Shown here in pieces: positions 32,602-42,574 of a stretch of 64,000 nucleotides of DNA (positions are counted from its first letter, which is position 1; each line of letters opens with the position of its first letter). The notes beneath the pieces were generated by a model. That model did not search any database, had not been told where the DNA came from, and saw nothing but the letters and a program-made list of their open reading frames with translations. Source of the stretch: Aphodosoma sp045658305. Lineage in GTDB: Bacteria; Bacteroidota; Bacteroidia; Bacteroidales; Paludibacteraceae. The DNA lies in the NCBI GenBank assembly GCA_045658305.1, contig JAZOUT010000059.1, positions 1-64,000 of the forward strand, read 5' to 3'. Both the position numbers and the translations under genes were made by a program.

Positions 32602-34203
32602 ATGGCAAATATCGATTTATCTAAGTATGGCATCAATGGTGCGGTAGAAGTTCTCCACAACCCATCATACGATGTACTCTTCGCTGAAGAAACAAAACCA
32701 GGTCTTGAAGGTTTCGACAAAGGTCAAGTTACTGAACTTGGTGCTGTAAACGTTATGACAGGTGTTTACACAGGTCGTTCTCCTAAAGACAAATTCTTTG
32801 TAATGGACGAAGTTAGCAAAAACACCGTATGGTGGACTTCTGACGAATACAAAAACGACAACAAACCTGTTACTCAAGATACTTGGAATGCTCTTAAAGA
32901 CCTCGCTGTCAAAGAACTTTCTAACAAAAAATTGTATGTAGTTGACACATTCTGCGGTGCAAACGCTAACTCTCGTCTCAAAGTGCGTTTCATCATGGAA
33001 GTAGCATGGCAAGCTCACTTCGTGACTAACATGTTCATCCGCCCAACTGCTGAAGAACTCGCTAACTACGGCGAACCTGATTTCGTAGTATTCAACGCTT
33101 CTAAAGCTAAAGTTGAAAACTACAAAGAACTCGGCCTTAACTCTGAAACTGCTGTAGTATTCAACCTTACAAGCCGCGAACAAGTTATCATCAACACTTG
33201 GTATGGTGGTGAAATGAAAAAAGGTATGTTCTCTATCATGAACTACCTCCTCCCACTCCGCGGCATGGCTTCTATGCACTGCTCGGCTAACACTAACGAA
33301 AAAGGCGAAACTGCTATCTTCTTCGGTCTTTCAGGTACAGGTAAAACTACTCTCTCAACTGACCCTAAACGTCAACTCATCGGCGACGACGAACACGGTT
33401 GGGACGACGAAGGTATCTTCAACTTCGAAGGTGGTTGCTATGCTAAAGTTATCAACCTCGACAAAGACAGCGAACCTGACATCTACAACGCTATCCGTCG
33501 CGATGCACTTCTCGAAAACGTTACAGTAGACGCAGAAGGCAAAATCGACTTCGCAGATAAGAGCGTAACTGAAAATACACGCGTATCTTACCCAATCCAC
33601 CACATCAACAACATCCAACCAGGTTCTAAAGCTCCTGCTGCTAAGAAAGTGATTTTCCTTTCAGCTGACGCATTTGGTGTGTTACCTCCAGTATCTATCT
33701 TATCTCCAGAACAAACTCAATACTACTTCCTTTCTGGTTTCACAGCTAAATTGGCTGGTACTGAACGCGGTATCACTGAACCAACTCCTACTTTCTCGGC
33801 TTGCTTCGGTGCTGCATTCCTTTCTCTCCACCCAACTAAATACGGTGAAGAACTTGTTAAGAAAATGCAAGCTTCAGGTGCAACTGCTTACCTCGTAAAC
33901 ACTGGTTGGAACGGTACAGGCAAACGTATCTCTATCAAAGATACTCGCGGTATCATCGACGCAATCCTCGACGGTTCAATCGACAAAGCTCCAACAAAAA
34001 CAATCCCTATGTTCGACTTCGTTGTGCCAACAGAATTGCCTAACGTAGATCCAAAAATCCTCGACCCACGCGACACTTATGCTTGCGCTTGCCAATGGGA
34101 AGAAAAAGCTAAAGACCTCGCTAGCCGTTTCATCAAAAACTTCGAGAAATTCACTGGCAACGAAGCTGGTAAAGCTCTCGTAGCTGCTGGTCCAAAATTG
34201 TAA
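32602..34203 (+). CDS. pckA: Phosphoenolpyruvate carboxykinase (ATP)
   Basis: The enzyme interconverts oxaloacetate + ATP and PEP + CO2 + ADP. In fermentative Bacteroidales it usually runs toward oxaloacetate, feeding succinate/propionate production. Length 533 matches the ATP-dependent class. Visible motifs are TGRSPKDKFFV, the kinase-1 P-loop FGLSGTGKTTLS, the metal-binding LIGDDEHGWDD, and the C-terminal VNTGWNGTGKRISI. Codon use is strongly biased (CTC, CGC, GGT), as in secDF, suggesting high expression. Monocistronic with its own terminator. Confidence 0.98.
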   Translation: MANIDLSKYGINGAVEVLHNPSYDVLFAEETKPGLEGFDKGQVTELGAVNVMTGVYTGRSPKDKFFVMDEVSKNTVWWTSDEYKNDNKPVTQDTWNALKDLAVKELSNKKLYVVDTFCGANANSRLKVRFIMEVAWQAHFVTNMFIRPTAEELANYGEPDFVVFNASKAKVENYKELGLNSETAVVFNLTSREQVIINTWYGGEMKKGMFSIMNYLLPLRGMASMHCSANTNEKGETAIFFGLSGTGKTTLSTDPKRQLIGDDEHGWDDEGIFNFEGGCYAKVINLDKDSEPDIYNAIRRDALLENVTVDAEGKIDFADKSVTENTRVSYPIHHINNIQPGSKAPAAKKVIFLSADAFGVLPPVSILSPEQTQYYFLSGFTAKLAGTERGITEPTPTFSACFGAAFLSLHPTKYGEELVKKMQASGATAYLVNTGWNGTGKRISIKDTRGIIDAILDGSIDKAPTKTIPMFDFVVPTELPNVDPKILDPRDTYACACQWEEKAKDLASRFIKNFEKFTGNEAGKALVAAGPKL

Positions 34204-34228
34204 TTAACAATTTCAAAAGCATAAAACA

Positions 34229-34268
34229 AAAAATCTCTTGTTTTTCAATAAACAAGAGATTTTTTTTG
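34229..34268 (+). terminator. Terminator of pckA
   Basis: AAAATCTCTTGTTT pairs with AAACAAGAGATTTT and is followed by eight T. Confidence 0.9.
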
Positions 34269-34277
34269 TTATTTTAC

Positions 34278-34308
34278 TTGCTCAATCAATTATATTTCAG
34301 TAACTTTG
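34278..34308 (+). promoter_or_regulatory. Promoter of the T9SS cargo gene
   Basis: TTG at 34278-34280 and TAACTTTG at 34301-34308 are 20 bp apart, 49 bp upstream of the start codon. Confidence 0.7.
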
Positions 34309-34357
34309 TACCATAAATAGCTATTTTAAAACAACAAAAATCTAAATCTAAAAAATT

Positions 34358-35935
34358 ATGAAGAAATTTACTCTCCTACTCGTAGCTCTATTCGCTTCAT
34401 TAGCTACTTTTGCCGACTACTATGTTGCTGGTTCATCTTCACTTTGTGGTAGCAATTGGAGCAACAACGATGCCAACAACAAAATGACTCTCACAAATGG
34501 CGTTTATGTTAAATCGTACGCCAACGTTCCTGCAGGATCACACGAATTCAAAATCACTAACGGAACTTGGGACGACTCAAAAGGCGCATGGTGTGTAGAT
34601 GCCTCAACAAGTACTCCTGGCTATACTGGCTCCGACAATATCTCTTTCACCCTACTAAATGCCACAAATATCACTATCTCTTACAACGAAAGCACCGACA
34701 AAATCACTCTCAAAGCTGAAGGATTAGACCGTTTCGGCACATTTACAATCAACTCTTATACCCTTTGTGGCGATTTCCCATGCTTCAACGGAAATTGGTC
34801 TCCTGCCAATACTACAAACAATATGACAAAAGATAACAATGGCATTTGGACAAAAACATACGAAAACGTAACTCTTGATGCAAAAAAATATCAATACAAA
34901 GTTGCAGCAAATAACACTTGGGGCAATGGCGAATTTCCGACTCAAGGCAACAAAGAATACGAAATCAAAGAAGCAGGTGCATATAATCTAACCTTCACTT
35001 ATAACCCAACAAAACCAGAACTTACCTGCAACGCAACTTTAATCGGTGCAGCCCAAGTTATATTATATCCAGAAAACACAACTATTTATGTAACCATCCA
35101 TTCTCAATGGACTGCCGATAATGCTCGTTTCGCAACCTATTTCTTTGGTGCAAACGGCGATATCTGGACTAATATGACCATCATAGAAAACAATACCTAC
35201 TCTGTAGTTGTTCCTAAAGGTGAGTGGAAAGGTGCTATTTTCTGCCGCATGAATCCAGAAACAATCGACAACACTTGGGATAACCTTTGGGGTGCGCAAA
35301 CAACTGACGTAATTTACGAAGAAGGCAAAAACCACTATATAATCAACAGCGAAGATCAAACATGGGACGGCAACAAACCAAGTGGACAATGGAGCATATA
35401 TAAAAGTAACAACAACGACCCTGAAAAGCCTCAACCAGAAGCGTACGTCTACACACTCTGTGGAGACTCTATTATATTCGGCACAAACTGGAACGAAACC
35501 GACACCAACAACGATATGACCAAAGGCGAAGATGGCATTTGGACTAAAGAATACACAAACATAACACTTACTAAAGGTACTTATGAATACAAACTTGTAG
35601 CCAATCACAATTGGGAAACCACAGGCAAATACCCTTCTGACAACACAAATATGACTCTATATATCGCTAAAAACGGTAAATATAACATTACTTTTACTTT
35701 TGACCCAGCCAAACCTGAACTCAAAGCTTTTGCAACTAACACCGAAGAACCTGTAAGCGTAAACAATATCAACATTAACAACATTTATGTTGACAACAAA
35801 ACTATCTACAGCGAAATAGATATCACTATCTACTCTATCACAGGCCAAAACGTAACAAACCTCAACGGAAACCTCAAAAACGGAGTATATATTGTAAAAG
35901 CAGCTAACGCTACCACTAAAGTTATCGTGAAATAA
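34358..35935 (+). CDS. Secreted multi-domain protein with T9SS sorting tail (starch/glycan-binding-like)
   Basis: A signal peptide (FTLLLVALFASLATFA) leads into repeated domains. Three copies share the pattern 'YTLCG ... NW ... NNDMTK..(D/N)GIWTK.Y.N(I/V)TL....Y.YKV..N..W' at about residues 25-115, 131-225 and 365-460. They resemble pullulanase X25/SusE-like beta-sandwiches. A fourth region (about 230-345, with TIYVTIHSQWTADNARFATY) looks like a starch-binding module. The end, ITIYSITGQNVTNLNG then GVYIVKAANATTKVIVK, is a type A T9SS sorting domain, so the protein should be exported and surface-attached or released. No catalytic domain is present. Ligand unknown; alpha-glucan is plausible. 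Confidence 0.8.
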   Translation: MKKFTLLLVALFASLATFADYYVAGSSSLCGSNWSNNDANNKMTLTNGVYVKSYANVPAGSHEFKITNGTWDDSKGAWCVDASTSTPGYTGSDNISFTLLNATNITISYNESTDKITLKAEGLDRFGTFTINSYTLCGDFPCFNGNWSPANTTNNMTKDNNGIWTKTYENVTLDAKKYQYKVAANNTWGNGEFPTQGNKEYEIKEAGAYNLTFTYNPTKPELTCNATLIGAAQVILYPENTTIYVTIHSQWTADNARFATYFFGANGDIWTNMTIIENNTYSVVVPKGEWKGAIFCRMNPETIDNTWDNLWGAQTTDVIYEEGKNHYIINSEDQTWDGNKPSGQWSIYKSNNNDPEKPQPEAYVYTLCGDSIIFGTNWNETDTNNDMTKGEDGIWTKEYTNITLTKGTYEYKLVANHNWETTGKYPSDNTNMTLYIAKNGKYNITFTFDPAKPELKAFATNTEEPVSVNNININNIYVDNKTIYSEIDITIYSITGQNVTNLNGNLKNGVYIVKAANATTKVIVK

Positions 35936-35967
35936 TTAACGAACTAACACCAAAATTATCCAAATAA

Positions 35968-35994
35968 AAAAGGCGACCAAATCGGTCGCCTTTT
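35968..35994. terminator. Bidirectional terminator between the T9SS cargo gene and hutH
   Basis: AAAAGGCGACC-aaatc-GGTCGCCTTTT serves both converging genes. Confidence 0.88.
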
Positions 35995-36009
35995 CTATTA
36001 TCTATCAAA

Positions 36010-37494
36010 TCAGAAAGTTCTACGCAAGAACTGGATTGAGCTTTCGATATGTGGATACATCACCTCGTCGTCTTGGATGAATGGCACCACTTTGCGATAT
36101 TCTGCTACCAATACCTCGATTGCTGGCGATGATTTAGCAGGACGGCGGAACTCTAATGCTTGTGCAGCATTGAAAAGTTCGATAGCCAACACGCGCTCTG
36201 TGTTCAATGCCACACGGATAAGTTTTGTAGCCGCATTTGCTCCCATCGACACGTGGTCTTCTTGTCCTTGGCTCGATTCGATTGAGTCAACCGATGCAGG
36301 CATACACAATCCTTTGCTTTGACTCACGATAGACGCTGCTGTGTATTGTGGAATCATAAAGCCAGAGTTCAAACCTGGGTTAGCCACAAGGAAGTTAGGC
36401 AATCCACGTTTGCCACCTATCAATTGTGTCACACGTTGACCAGAGATTGAACCAAGTTCAGCAAGTGCTATAGCCAAGAAGTCCATTGTGATTGCCAATG
36501 GTTGTCCGTGGAAGTTACCTGCCGAGATTACCATATCTTTTTCTGGAATCACTGTTGGGTTATCAGTTGCCGAGTTAATTTCTGTTTCAACTACCGAGCG
36601 CACGTATGCGATAGCATCTTTTGATGCACCATGCACTTGAGGCATGCAACGGAATGAATATGGGTCTTGCACGTGTACTTTTGGACGACGAATCAACTCG
36701 CTACCTTCCATAATTTCACGGATACGAGCAGCAGTTGTCAATTGTCCGTTATGTGGGCGCACTGCGTGCACTTCGTGAGTAAATGGTTCGATACGGCCAT
36801 CGAATGCATCTAATGATACGCAACCAATCATATCAGCAGCTGCGCTCAATTCGTCGGCTTTGATGAGTGCCCATGTTGCGTGAGCAGCCATAAATTGTGT
36901 ACCATTCAACAATGCCAAACCTTCTTTAGATTTCAAAGTGATAGGTTCCCAACCAAATTTAGCGTTAACCTCTGCTGCCGGTTGTTTTTTACCTTCGTAA
37001 TATACCTCACCAAGACCAAGCAATGGCAAAGACATGTGTGCCAATGGAGCCAAGTCGCCCGATGCACCGAGAGAGCCTTGTTGATATACTGCAGGCAATA
37101 CACCCTCGTTATACATATCTACCAAGCGTTGAACTGTCACCAATTGCACGCCTGATACGCCATATTGCAATGATTGGATTTTGAGGAATACAATGAGTTT
37201 TACGATTTCTTGATCTACTTCATCGCCTGTACCACATGAGTGGCTCATAACAAGATTCTTTTGAAGTTGAGAGAGCTCCTCTGCGCCTACGCTGATATTA
37301 CACAATGAACCGAAACCTGTGGTCACACCATAGATTGGTTCTTTTTGTGTTTTCATCTTATTGTCGAGATATTCGCGACAAAGATTGATACGACGGATAG
37401 ATTCTTCAGAAAGTTTGAGTTTATAATCTTCTGTAATGATGCGTTTTACGTCATCAATAGTGATTTTTGCAGGAGAAATTTCGTGAATTTTCAT
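36010..37494 (-). CDS. hutH: Histidine ammonia-lyase
   Basis: HutH deaminates L-histidine to trans-urocanate, the first step of histidine degradation. Ala144-Ser145-Gly146 in GSLGASGDLAPLAH cyclises to the MIO electrophile. Other family parts are YGVTTGFGSLCNI near residue 55, NGTQFMAAH near 197, and SATDNPTVIPE near 315. Length 494 is typical. It lies directly downstream of hutU, separated by a MITE-like palindrome, so the two are likely co-expressed. The later genes (hutI, ftcD) are not in the window. Confidence 0.97.
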   Translation of the reverse strand: MKIHEISPAKITIDDVKRIITEDYKLKLSEESIRRINLCREYLDNKMKTQKEPIYGVTTGFGSLCNISVGAEELSQLQKNLVMSHSCGTGDEVDQEIVKLIVFLKIQSLQYGVSGVQLVTVQRLVDMYNEGVLPAVYQQGSLGASGDLAPLAHMSLPLLGLGEVYYEGKKQPAAEVNAKFGWEPITLKSKEGLALLNGTQFMAAHATWALIKADELSAAADMIGCVSLDAFDGRIEPFTHEVHAVRPHNGQLTTAARIREIMEGSELIRRPKVHVQDPYSFRCMPQVHGASKDAIAYVRSVVETEINSATDNPTVIPEKDMVISAGNFHGQPLAITMDFLAIALAELGSISGQRVTQLIGGKRGLPNFLVANPGLNSGFMIPQYTAASIVSQSKGLCMPASVDSIESSQGQEDHVSMGANAATKLIRVALNTERVLAIELFNAAQALEFRRPAKSSPAIEVLVAEYRKVVPFIQDDEVMYPHIESSIQFLRRTF

Positions 37495-37507
37495 AATATG
37501 TAATTTT

Positions 37508-37565
37508 TATAAGACAAAAGAACATAAATACATATTCTATGTTCTTATGTTCTTCTGTCTTTTTT
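37508..37565. repeat. Minimal MITE-like palindrome between hutU and hutH
   Basis: AAGACAAAAGAACATAAATA faces its complement TTCTTATGTTCTTCTGTCTT across a very short centre (about 58 bp in all). The ends match the termini of the 11738-12003 element. On the minus strand it could fold into a strong hairpin between the two hut genes and tune hutH read-through. Confidence 0.65.
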
Positions 37566-37572
37566 TTATTTA

Positions 37573-39591
37573 TTATTTCAATGCATTTTTAATAATTGAA
37601 TCGTCTTCTACGATGTTTGGAATTGTAACTACCAAGTTTGGAGTACGTTCCATTTCACGTTTGATAGCAAACATAGCACCTTCGTTACGAGCCCAGCTAC
37701 GACGAGCAATACCATTGTTTACGTCCCAAAGAAGCATTGATTTCAAACGACGTTCTGAGTCTGCCGAGCCATCAATCATCATACCGAAACCACCATTGAT
37801 AACTTCGCCCCAACCTACACCGCCACCATTGTGGATAGATACCCAAGTAGCACCACGGAATGCATCACCAATACAGTTATGTACAGCCATATCTGCTGTG
37901 AACGATGAACCATCATAGATGTTAGATGTTTCACGGAATGGAGAGTCTGTACCCGATACGTCATGATGATCACGACCAAGAACTACTGGAGCCGACAATT
38001 CACCTGAAGCAATTGCATCATTGAATGCTTTTGCAATTTTAGCACGACCTTCTGCATCAGCATAAAGGATACGAGCTTGCGAGCCTACCACCAATTTATT
38101 CTTTTGAGCCTCTTTAATCCAGTGAATATTATCTTCCAATTGACCACGAATCTCTTCTGGCGCAGTGCGAAGAATTTCTTCTTGCACCTCAGTTGCAATG
38201 CGGTCAGTAATAGCCAAGTCTTTAGGATCACAACTTGTACATACCCAACGGAATGGACCGAAACCGTAGTCAAAGAACATAGGACCCATGATATCTTGTA
38301 CGTATGATGGATAACGGAAACGACCATTTTCGCCCATTACATCAGCACCAGCACGTGATGCTTCAAGCAAGAATGCGTTACCATAATCAAAGAAGTACAT
38401 ATCATTAGCAGTCAATTTATTAATAGCTGCTGCATGACGACGCAATGACTCTTGCACTGCTTCTTTGAATTTTTCTGGCTCTTCTGCCATCATGCGATTA
38501 CTTTCTTCGTATGAATAACCTACTGGATAGTAACCACCTGCCCATGGATTGTGCAATGATGTTTGGTCAGAGCCAAGATTAACTTTAATATTATCAGCAG
38601 CCAATCTTTCCCACAAGTCAACCACGTTACCTTGATAAGCCAACGAAACTGCCTCTTTATTTTTAGAAGCTTCAAGCATACGAGGGATCAATTGATCCAA
38701 ATCAGTATAAACTTCATCTACCCAACCTTGTGAGTGACGAACATGCACTGCTTTAGGGTTCACCTCTGCAATCACAGCCACTACACCAGAGATAACACCA
38801 GCTTTTGGTTGAGCGCCCGACATACCACCAAGACCGGCAGAGATAAATATTTGACCAGGGATCTCTTTAGCCAAACCTTTTTGGATTTGTTTACGAGCAG
38901 CGTTCAACACTGTGATAGTTGTACCATGAACAATACCTTGAGGGCCGATATACATATATGAACCAGCAGTCATCTGACCATATTGGCTCACACCAAGAGC
39001 ATTGAATTTTTCCCAATGGTCTGGTTTCGAATAGTTAGGAATAACCATACCATTTGTCACCACCACGCGTGGAGCATCTTTATGCGATGGGAACAATCCC
39101 ATTGGATGACCAGAATACATAACCAATGTTTGCTCATCTGTCATCTCGCACAAATATTTCATTGTCAAACGATATTGAGCCCAATTTTGGAACACCGCGC
39201 CATTACCACCATAAGTAATCAACTCATGTGGGTGTTGAGCCACAGCATAATCAAGGTTATTATTAATCATCAACATAATCGCAGCCGCTTGTTTCGAACG
39301 TGCTGGATAATCATTGATATTACGCGCCTTCATTTCATAATCTGGACGCAAACGATACATATAAATACGTCCATACGTACGCAACTCCTCAGCAAATTCA
39401 GGAGCCAACTCTGCATGGTGTTTTTTAGGGAAATAACGCAACGCATTACGCAATGCCAACTCTTTTTCCTCTGCTGTCAAAATCTCTTTACGCTTAGGAG
39501 CATGGTTAATCTCTGGCTCATAAGCCTTTGGTTGAGGCAACACGTCAGGAATACCTGCCGCAATGTCTTTTCTAAATTCTTCAAGTGTCAT
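37573..39591 (-). CDS. hutU: Urocanate hydratase
   Basis: HutU adds water to urocanate, giving imidazolonepropionate, using tightly bound NAD+. At 672 residues this is the longer form typical of Bacteroidota, with an N-terminal extension relative to the 550-residue enzyme. NAD-site and family motifs include ITYGGNGAVFQNW, SGHPMGLFPS, ISAGLGGMSGAQPKAG and VNLGSDQTSLHNPWAGG. I start at ATG 39591 (MTLEEFRKDIAAGIPDVLPQ). The open frame reaches 39651, but the extra 20 residues are hydrophobic, unlike the family, and lie close to the promoter. Confidence 0.96.
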   Translation of the reverse strand: MTLEEFRKDIAAGIPDVLPQPKAYEPEINHAPKRKEILTAEEKELALRNALRYFPKKHHAELAPEFAEELRTYGRIYMYRLRPDYEMKARNINDYPARSKQAAAIMLMINNNLDYAVAQHPHELITYGGNGAVFQNWAQYRLTMKYLCEMTDEQTLVMYSGHPMGLFPSHKDAPRVVVTNGMVIPNYSKPDHWEKFNALGVSQYGQMTAGSYMYIGPQGIVHGTTITVLNAARKQIQKGLAKEIPGQIFISAGLGGMSGAQPKAGVISGVVAVIAEVNPKAVHVRHSQGWVDEVYTDLDQLIPRMLEASKNKEAVSLAYQGNVVDLWERLAADNIKVNLGSDQTSLHNPWAGGYYPVGYSYEESNRMMAEEPEKFKEAVQESLRRHAAAINKLTANDMYFFDYGNAFLLEASRAGADVMGENGRFRYPSYVQDIMGPMFFDYGFGPFRWVCTSCDPKDLAITDRIATEVQEEILRTAPEEIRGQLEDNIHWIKEAQKNKLVVGSQARILYADAEGRAKIAKAFNDAIASGELSAPVVLGRDHHDVSGTDSPFRETSNIYDGSSFTADMAVHNCIGDAFRGATWVSIHNGGGVGWGEVINGGFGMMIDGSADSERRLKSMLLWDVNNGIARRSWARNEGAMFAIKREMERTPNLVVTIPNIVEDDSIIKNALK

Positions 39592-39698
39592 AGTATCAGG
39601 AATTTTAAATGTTAAATACAAATACAACACAAGTCTGACATAGTCCAACAATATAAAGTCCGTTGAATGACGAACGCAGACTATCGACTTTTAATTCG

Positions 39699-39729
39699 CA
39701 AAGATACATATTTTTCCGCAAATCCGCAA
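39699..39729 (-). promoter_or_regulatory. Promoter of hutU-hutH
   Basis: On the minus strand TTG (39729-39727) and TATCTTTG (39706-39699) are 20 bp apart, about 108 bp upstream of the hutU start. Confidence 0.65.
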
Positions 39730-39836
39730 TAATTTTAACCCAAAAAAATCCACAAAAAACATCCTATTCTCCATTCCCTACTCCATACACCTTACACCAC
39801 AAGCCATATTCCCTACTCTCTTCTTATCTACAACAT

Positions 39837-39902
39837 ACTATAAATATACTATAAACATATGATAAATATACTATAAATATAGTATAAATATACTATAAAG
39901 CA
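39837..39902 (+). repeat. 11-bp iteron array, copy 3 (six units)
   Basis: Units: ACTATAAATAT, ACTATAAACAT, ATGATAAATAT, ACTATAAATAT, AGTATAAATAT and ACTATAAAGCA. It lies in the 508-bp gap between divergent hutU and ybeY, about 120 bp upstream of the ybeY -7 box. The rest of the gap holds CTCC-type tandem repeats (39765-39825) and the two promoters; no gene. Confidence 0.85.
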
Positions 39903-39998
39903 ATCTTCAGCAACACTACACAATCATTAAAAACAACATTTCCATTCATCTCCAACAGCCATTTCACAAATTGACATTATTTTTTTTATTTTTTTGCA

Positions 39999-40028
39999 TT
40001 GCAATATATCTATTTTTTAGTAACTTTG
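39999..40028 (+). promoter_or_regulatory. Promoter of the ybeY-recO operon
   Basis: TTG at 39999-40001 and TAACTTTG at 40021-40028 are 19 bp apart. A long T-tract sits just upstream. Confidence 0.6.
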
Positions 40029-40099
40029 TAACTAAAATAAAAACCAGCGAAACCAAGTAAGCCTCATTACTCACTACTCGCTACTAAAAATCTCAAAAT

Positions 40100-40519
40100 A
40101 TGATTTCATATAACACCGAAAACGTAAAAATGCCAAAACTAGGCAAACGCGAAACTAATGCTTGGATTAAGGCAGTGGCTACAAAATATGGCAAAAAAAT
40201 AGGCGAAATAGCCTACATATTTTGCAACGACGAAAAAATATTAGAAGTAAACAAAGAATATCTCCAACACGACTATTACACTGATATCATTACATTTGAC
40301 TATTGCGAGAACAACATACTGAATGGAGATATTTTTATCTCATTAGACACTGTAAAAAGTAATGCTGAGGAATTTGGCGTATCATTCGACAACGAACTCC
40401 ATCGCGTACTCATTCATGGCATTTTGCACCTTTGCGGACAAGACGACCAAACCCCAGAACTCCGTGCCGAAATGATTGCAAAAGAAAATGATGCACTTGC
40501 AATGAGAAACGAGAGATGA
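40100..40519 (+). CDS. ybeY: Endoribonuclease YbeY
   Basis: YbeY is a zinc-dependent endoribonuclease needed for 16S rRNA 3'-end processing and ribosome quality control. The signature is HGILHLCGQDD near residue 116. The first two His ligands are present, and the third position carries Asp instead of the proteobacterial His, which is common in Bacteroidota. TDIITFDY near 60 and GDIFISLDTV near 76 are the other family strands. The stop overlaps the recO start by 4 nt. Confidence 0.95.
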   Translation: MISYNTENVKMPKLGKRETNAWIKAVATKYGKKIGEIAYIFCNDEKILEVNKEYLQHDYYTDIITFDYCENNILNGDIFISLDTVKSNAEEFGVSFDNELHRVLIHGILHLCGQDDQTPELRAEMIAKENDALAMRNER

Positions 40520-41217
40520 AAGCAATTGTGCTGACATCAACGCTGTATAGCGACAATAGTTATATGCTCAATTTATTTACTGACGAATTGGGTTATGTTG
40601 TTGTATCTGTCAAAGTTGGCAAACGTAGCAAAGTAAGATTATCGCATATTCAGCCACTAACTCTATTGTCATTAGAACTACACGGCCGACCTTCACAACA
40701 AGTGATGCACATAACAGAATGCATAGCCCTCCCAGGGTGCGAATCAATAGCAACCAACCCTACCAAAATGCTTACAGCTCAGTTTCTTGCCGAATTCTTA
40801 AACCACACATTACGACAAGTACAAAGCGATTTAGGCCTATTCAATTTCATATTCGAGTCAATATGCCAGTACAACTCAATAGAGCGAGGTATAGCCAATT
40901 TCCACCTAACATTTTTAGTGAAACTAACTCACTATATGGGCTTTTTCCCAAATCTCGAAGGGTTAGACTCTGGCGTCTGCTTCGACCTTGAAAATGGATG
41001 TTTCGTGCGCCGACTACCACTACACAACAACTATCTGCTACCCAACGACACCATGGCATTTGTACACCTACTTCGCTTAGATTACAACACAATGTATCTC
41101 TTTGACATCAACCGCCAACAACGCAACCAAATCATCGACTACATAATAAAATACTACAAACTACACATGGCAGAATTCGGCGAATTACGCTCGCTCGACA
41201 TTCTCCGCGAAATTTAA
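40516..41217 (+). CDS. recO: DNA repair protein RecO
   Basis: RecO loads RecA onto SSB-coated DNA with RecR. An N-terminal OB fold (AIVLTSTLYSDNSYMLNLFT; LGYVVVSVKVGKRSKVR) is followed by a helical C-terminal domain. The zinc-finger cysteines of some RecO proteins are absent, as is usual in this phylum. At 233 residues it is normal. It overlaps ybeY by 4 nt, and the MATE gene starts 1 nt after its stop. Confidence 0.9.
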   Translation: MKAIVLTSTLYSDNSYMLNLFTDELGYVVVSVKVGKRSKVRLSHIQPLTLLSLELHGRPSQQVMHITECIALPGCESIATNPTKMLTAQFLAEFLNHTLRQVQSDLGLFNFIFESICQYNSIERGIANFHLTFLVKLTHYMGFFPNLEGLDSGVCFDLENGCFVRRLPLHNNYLLPNDTMAFVHLLRLDYNTMYLFDINRQQRNQIIDYIIKYYKLHMAEFGELRSLDILREI

Positions 41218-41218
41218 A

Positions 41219-42574
41219 ATGGCACTTCCAACAACATTAGGCACCGAACCAATAGGGCGACTATTACGACAATATGCCATACCAGCTATCGTCGCAATGA
41301 CAGCTTCATCGCTATACAACATGATTGACAGCATCTTCATCGGTCAAGGCGTTGGCCCTTTGGCTATCTCAGGATTAGCTGTTACATTCCCATTCATGAA
41401 CCTCGCAGCCGCATTCGGCTCATTAGTAGGCGTCGGCGCAAGCACCATAGTATCAGTAAAATTAGGACAAAAAGACTACACCACCGCTCGCAAAGCATTA
41501 GGCAACGTAGTAGCTCTCAATGTAATAATAGGTGTCGTATTCATGACAATATCACTCCTATTCCTCAACAAAATATTGCTCTTCTTCGGTGCCAGCGAAA
41601 ACACGTTACAATATGCACGAGAATACATGGAAATCATCCTCTATGGCAACGTAGTAACACACATGTATCTCGGACTCAATGCCGTAATGCGTTCTTCAGG
41701 CCATCCACAAAAAGCAATGGCAATGACTATTGTAACCGTAATACTCAACGCAATACTCGACCCTATCTTCATATTCGGCTTCGGCTGGGGCATTCGCGGA
41801 GCTGCAATCGCCACCATATTAGCACAAATAGTAGCACTCACATGGCTACTCATCGAATTTACCAACAAAAAAGAGCTATTACACTTCGAATCAGGCATAT
41901 TCAAACTCGACCAACGCATCGTATCATCATCATTATCAATCGGCATGGCACCATTCCTTATGAACGTAGCATCATGCATCATTGTCATTTTCATCAATAA
42001 TGGGCTACAACAACACGGAGGCGACCTCGCCATCGGTGCATACGGAATCGTCAACCGCATAACCTTTATTTTCGTAATGATTGTAATGGGTCTCAACCAA
42101 GGAATGCAACCTATTGCAGGATATAATTATGGCGCAAGAAATATAGATAGAATGCTAAATGTATTAAAGTTAACCATAATTTGGGCTACGGTAATTATGA
42201 CCCTGGGCTTTGTAATCTGCGAATTTACACCAGGATTGATTGCACGCATCTTCACATCCGACGCAGAACTCATCGAACGCTCTATACGAGGTATGCGCAT
42301 CGTAGCAATCTTCTTCCCAATCATTGGGATGCAAATGGTTACAGGTAACTTCTTCCAGAGTATCGGCATGGCACGCCAAGCCATATTCCTCTCATTAACC
42401 CGACAACTAATATTTCTATTGCCATGCTTGATTGTGTTACCACAATTCTTTGGAGCCGACGGAGTTTGGGCATCTCTACCAACCGCAGACATACTATCAT
42501 GGATAGTATCAGTGTCGGTATTAATTTACTATTTACGCAGATTCAAACAAGGAAAAATTGAATATAAACTATGA
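41219..42574 (+). CDS. MATE-family multidrug/Na+ efflux transporter
   Basis: This 451-residue protein has twelve membrane helices and the MATE repeats. MIDSIFIGQGVGPLAISGLA near residue 37 and GINRGMQP-like LNQGMQPIAGYNYGARN near 283 are family landmarks. It would export cationic compounds in exchange for Na+ or H+. It is embedded in a tight operon: 1 nt after recO and overlapping the next gene by 4 nt. The natural substrate is unknown. Confidence 0.93.
   Translation: MALPTTLGTEPIGRLLRQYAIPAIVAMTASSLYNMIDSIFIGQGVGPLAISGLAVTFPFMNLAAAFGSLVGVGASTIVSVKLGQKDYTTARKALGNVVALNVIIGVVFMTISLLFLNKILLFFGASENTLQYAREYMEIILYGNVVTHMYLGLNAVMRSSGHPQKAMAMTIVTVILNAILDPIFIFGFGWGIRGAAIATILAQIVALTWLLIEFTNKKELLHFESGIFKLDQRIVSSSLSIGMAPFLMNVASCIIVIFINNGLQQHGGDLAIGAYGIVNRITFIFVMIVMGLNQGMQPIAGYNYGARNIDRMLNVLKLTIIWATVIMTLGFVICEFTPGLIARIFTSDAELIERSIRGMRIVAIFFPIIGMQMVTGNFFQSIGMARQAIFLSLTRQLIFLLPCLIVLPQFFGADGVWASLPTADILSWIVSVSVLIYYLRRFKQGKIEYKL

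Noticed and set aside
38983..39615. 210-codon plus-strand frame opposite hutU
   Set aside because: Antisense shadow of a well-supported enzyme gene.
39592..39651. Hydrophobic 20-residue extension of urocanate hydratase
   Set aside because: It would look like a signal peptide, but HutU is cytoplasmic, and conserved sequence begins at ATG 39591.
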